64,000 nucleotides of DNA from Evansella vedderi (GTDB lineage Bacteria > Bacillota > Bacilli > Bacillales > Salisediminibacteriaceae): the NCBI RefSeq assembly GCF_030813435.1, contig NZ_JAUSUG010000013.1, forward strand, positions 108,789-172,788. Direction: 5' to 3'. The stretch's first letter is position 1, and each line of letters begins with the position of its first letter. A program made the position numbers and the translations under genes. The notes under the pieces were generated by a model. The model made no database searches. It saw nothing but the letters and a program-made list of their open reading frames with translations, and was not told where the DNA came from. Positions 61,803 through 64,000 of this stretch are shown in pieces.

Positions 61803-63860
61803 TTGTTTCAACTTCCTATTGAAGACCCTGTTAAAATCTTTGCCCTAACGATGGTTATCTTCTTTCTAACACCTATTTTGATGAATAAATTGAGGATTCC
61901 CGGAATTATTGGGCCTATTATTGCTGGAATTATTATCGGTCCAAATGGGTTGAATATATTAGAACGGGATCAAACAATCGTATTACTGGGGACAGTGGGG
62001 CTATTATTTATTATATTTATCGCTGGTTTAGAGTTGGACCTTGATGGCTTTAAAAAATATAAACACCGAAGTTTACTATTTGGAACACTGTCTTTTATAA
62101 TTCCATTTATAATTGGCACGGCCTTTTTTATTATATTGGGCTATTCATTGATGGCTGCCATTCTTATTGGATCTATTGTAGGGTCCCATACACTATTAGG
62201 ATATCCCATTGCTAGCAGGCTGGGGATTGCAAAAAACACGGCAGTTACAACTGCAGTTGGAGGTACGATTGTGACGGATACCTCCGCTTTATTAGTGCTG
62301 GCGGTGATAACTGGTGCAGTATTTGGAGAACTTTCACCGGCCTTTTGGGTGCAGTTAGGAATATCCATCGCTGTTTTTGTTACGGTTGTCTTAGCTGGTA
62401 TTCCACTCCTGTCAAGGTGGTTCTTTCGAAATGTTAATAGTGAAGGTATCAAAGATTTTACCTTTGTAATGGTTATTTTATTTGCAGCTGGATTCTTGGC
62501 TCTTGTAGCTGGGCTGGAGCCTATAATTGGGGCCTTCCTAGCGGGGTTAGCACTGAACCGGTTAATTTTAGATTATGGTCCATTAATGAATCGCATACGT
62601 TTTTTTGGTAATGCTCTCTTTATTCCCTTCTTTTTATTTTCCGTTGGTATGTTGATGGATTTAAGGGTCCTTGTAAGTGACCCGAGTGCTTGGGTTGTAA
62701 CATTGCTCATTTTAGCTGCCGTTTTCATGGGAAAAGGGCTTGCACCATACGTAGCAGGGAGGCTGTATGGCTATAGCAGCATGGAACGGAAGGTAATGTT
62801 TGGGCTTACTATACCACAAGCCGCAGCAACCCTTGCTGCCACTTTGGTTGGGTTTAATGTTGGTTTATTAGATCAATCTACAGTAAATGCAGTTATTATT
62901 ATGATTTTATTAACCTGTATCATTGGCCCGTCATTTGTAGATAAATATGGACGAAAGCTAGCTTTGACTGAAGAGGAGAAACCTTATAAACCTCAGGAAG
63001 GTCCAGAACGGATTTTGATTCCATTATCAGACCCGAATACCATGGAATCTTTATTAGATCTATCCTTTTTAATTAAGGGAGCAAATAGTGAGGATCAACC
63101 ATTGTACCCATTATCCGTCGTTCAAAAGGAAGGGAAAGCAGCAGAAAGTGGTGTAGCAAAGGCTGAGAAAATGCTAGGCCGTGCTGTTATGTACGCTTCA
63201 GGTGCAGAAATGCCTGTCCGAGTTTTAACAAGAGTGGATTTAAATGTTTCTGATGGAATAATTAGGGCTATTACAGAGGAAAGAATCAATATCATCGTTG
63301 CTGGATGGGATGCAAAGATGACTAGTAGACGATTATTTGGTAGTGTCATTGACAGGGTGATTGAGCGGACAAATCAAACCATTATGGTATCAAAAATAGG
63401 TTATCCCTTAAATACGGCAAAACGGGTTGTGTTAGTCATTTCCCCTGGTGCAAATCGAAAACCGGGATTTAGTGATGCTTTACAAAAAATAAAAATGATA
63501 ACCGGTAAATTAAACGTCTCTTTACTCGTATTAGTCATTAAAGAAGAGACGGATAAATATGTGAGATATATGAAGGAAATTAAACCTAATCCACCTACAA
63601 CGCTTGTTCATGTTGAAGACTGGGAGATATTGAATAATAATTATGTACCTAAATTAACGAGGGATGATTTAGTCATCCTTTTAAGCGCACGAAAGGGAAC
63701 GATAGCTTGGCATTCACAGTTGGAGAAGCTGCCAGAGAGATTAGCCTTTGTTTCCTGTGAAAGCTTCATTATTTATTATCCTGCTGAGGTGGAGGAAGAG
63801 GTGGATATTCGTGGAACTAGGGGGACTGAAGTTCCGAAAACCTTTATATATAAAGAATAG
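61803..63860 (+). CDS. CPA2-family cation:proton antiporter with C-terminal USP-like domain
   Basis: A 685-residue protein: an N-terminal antiporter domain with about twelve membrane segments (about 10-385, including GIIGPIIAGIIIGPNGLN and the Asp pair in VTDTSALLVLA) and a soluble C-terminal part (about 410-670) with universal-stress-protein-like nucleotide-fold segments. It probably exchanges Na+ or K+ for H+ at the cytoplasmic membrane. I start at TTG 61803, seven bases after AAGGGGGA; a TTG 42 bases upstream lacks a spaced ribosome site. Confidence 0.88.
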   Translation: MFQLPIEDPVKIFALTMVIFFLTPILMNKLRIPGIIGPIIAGIIIGPNGLNILERDQTIVLLGTVGLLFIIFIAGLELDLDGFKKYKHRSLLFGTLSFIIPFIIGTAFFIILGYSLMAAILIGSIVGSHTLLGYPIASRLGIAKNTAVTTAVGGTIVTDTSALLVLAVITGAVFGELSPAFWVQLGISIAVFVTVVLAGIPLLSRWFFRNVNSEGIKDFTFVMVILFAAGFLALVAGLEPIIGAFLAGLALNRLILDYGPLMNRIRFFGNALFIPFFLFSVGMLMDLRVLVSDPSAWVVTLLILAAVFMGKGLAPYVAGRLYGYSSMERKVMFGLTIPQAAATLAATLVGFNVGLLDQSTVNAVIIMILLTCIIGPSFVDKYGRKLALTEEEKPYKPQEGPERILIPLSDPNTMESLLDLSFLIKGANSEDQPLYPLSVVQKEGKAAESGVAKAEKMLGRAVMYASGAEMPVRVLTRVDLNVSDGIIRAITEERINIIVAGWDAKMTSRRLFGSVIDRVIERTNQTIMVSKIGYPLNTAKRVVLVISPGANRKPGFSDALQKIKMITGKLNVSLLVLVIKEETDKYVRYMKEIKPNPPTTLVHVEDWEILNNNYVPKLTRDDLVILLSARKGTIAWHSQLEKLPERLAFVSCESFIIYYPAEVEEEVDIRGTRGTEVPKTFIYKE

Positions 63861-63870
63861 ACAGAGAAAC

Positions 63871-63918
63871 AGAGGGGGTCTTAAAAGGTTAAACATACTT
63901 TTAAGACCTCCCTCTATA
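63871..63918 (+). terminator. terminator-like hairpin after the antiporter
   Basis: AGAGGGGGTCTTAAAAG (63871-63887 region) pairs with CTTTTAAGACCTCCCTCT (63898-63915) with one bulged base. The T run is weak. The remaining 80 bases of the window hold nothing recognisable. Confidence 0.65.
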
Positions 63919-64000
63919 AAGTTAAAATATCTCCTGAATACTCACGTATTCTCAAAATTTCATAAACACCTATATAGTAGACGCACCTCTGATAATGGAT

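Overview
The window is AT-rich with strong AGGAGG-type ribosome sites, frequent TTG/GTG starts and gene sets typical of low-GC Gram-positive Bacillaceae (glgBCDAP, flotillin with NfeD, YesL/YteR-type pectin genes, PucR and LacI regulators, CcpA-type cre sites). An ectoine-hydrolase operon suggests, by inference only, a salt- or soda-environment member of the family. No rRNA, tRNA, CRISPR array, phage or complete insertion sequence was seen.

Layout. 1-7.8 kb: a cre-controlled ABC sugar importer (binding lipoprotein plus two permeases), a GH43 beta-xylosidase, a GH4 alpha-galactosidase and an AraC regulator. 7.8-8.8 kb: gene-poor DNA with a decayed transporter and a repeat element. 8.8-11.8 kb: PspA-like, NfeD-like and flotillin genes, interrupted by mobile repeats. 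12.1 kb: a one-domain nitrite/sulfite-reductase-like protein. 13-21.7 kb (minus strand): the glycogen operon glgB-C-D-A-P, with a divergent pullulanase (22.1-24.2 kb). 24.4-45 kb: a large uronate/pectin region: a DeoR regulator with kduD and kduI, a MATE-like protein, a YesL-like protein, a second ABC importer with a Gfo/Idh/MocA oxidoreductase, uxaC, a truncated uronate dehydrogenase, a xylose-isomerase-like TIM-barrel protein, a LacI regulator, two GH105 hydrolases, uxaA, uxaB and a BASS transporter. 46-55 kb: a four-copy tandem hairpin array, a PucR regulator and a putative ectoine catabolic operon (doeA, a gamma-family PLP enzyme, an M20 deacetylase, homoserine dehydrogenase, aldehyde dehydrogenase). 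55-64 kb: an AEC transporter, a small Cys protein, an FtsX-type ABC exporter with a kinase-less PASTA protein, a 5'-3' exonuclease and a CPA2 antiporter.

How the genes fit together. GH105 enzymes, KduI/KduD and UxaC/UxaB/UxaA all lead from oligogalacturonides or rhamnogalacturonan to 2-keto-3-deoxygluconate; the kinase and aldolase that finish the route are not here. Seven copies of an operator close to AACAACGTTGTT lie in front of genes of this region and of the LacI gene itself. At four promoters the operator begins exactly six bases after the -10 box, so the LacI protein probably governs a local regulon layered with CcpA control. The ectoine operon lacks the usual transaminase and instead carries a gamma-replacement-type PLP enzyme plus homoserine dehydrogenase, which suggests an alternative route from diaminobutyrate through homoserine to aspartate.

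A second layer is a dense set of intergenic mobile repeats, about 17 in 64 kb. They fall into several end-types that share an internal GC-rich core. Two copies have clear 9-10 bp target duplications, several sit inside operons, and one has split a terminator hairpin.
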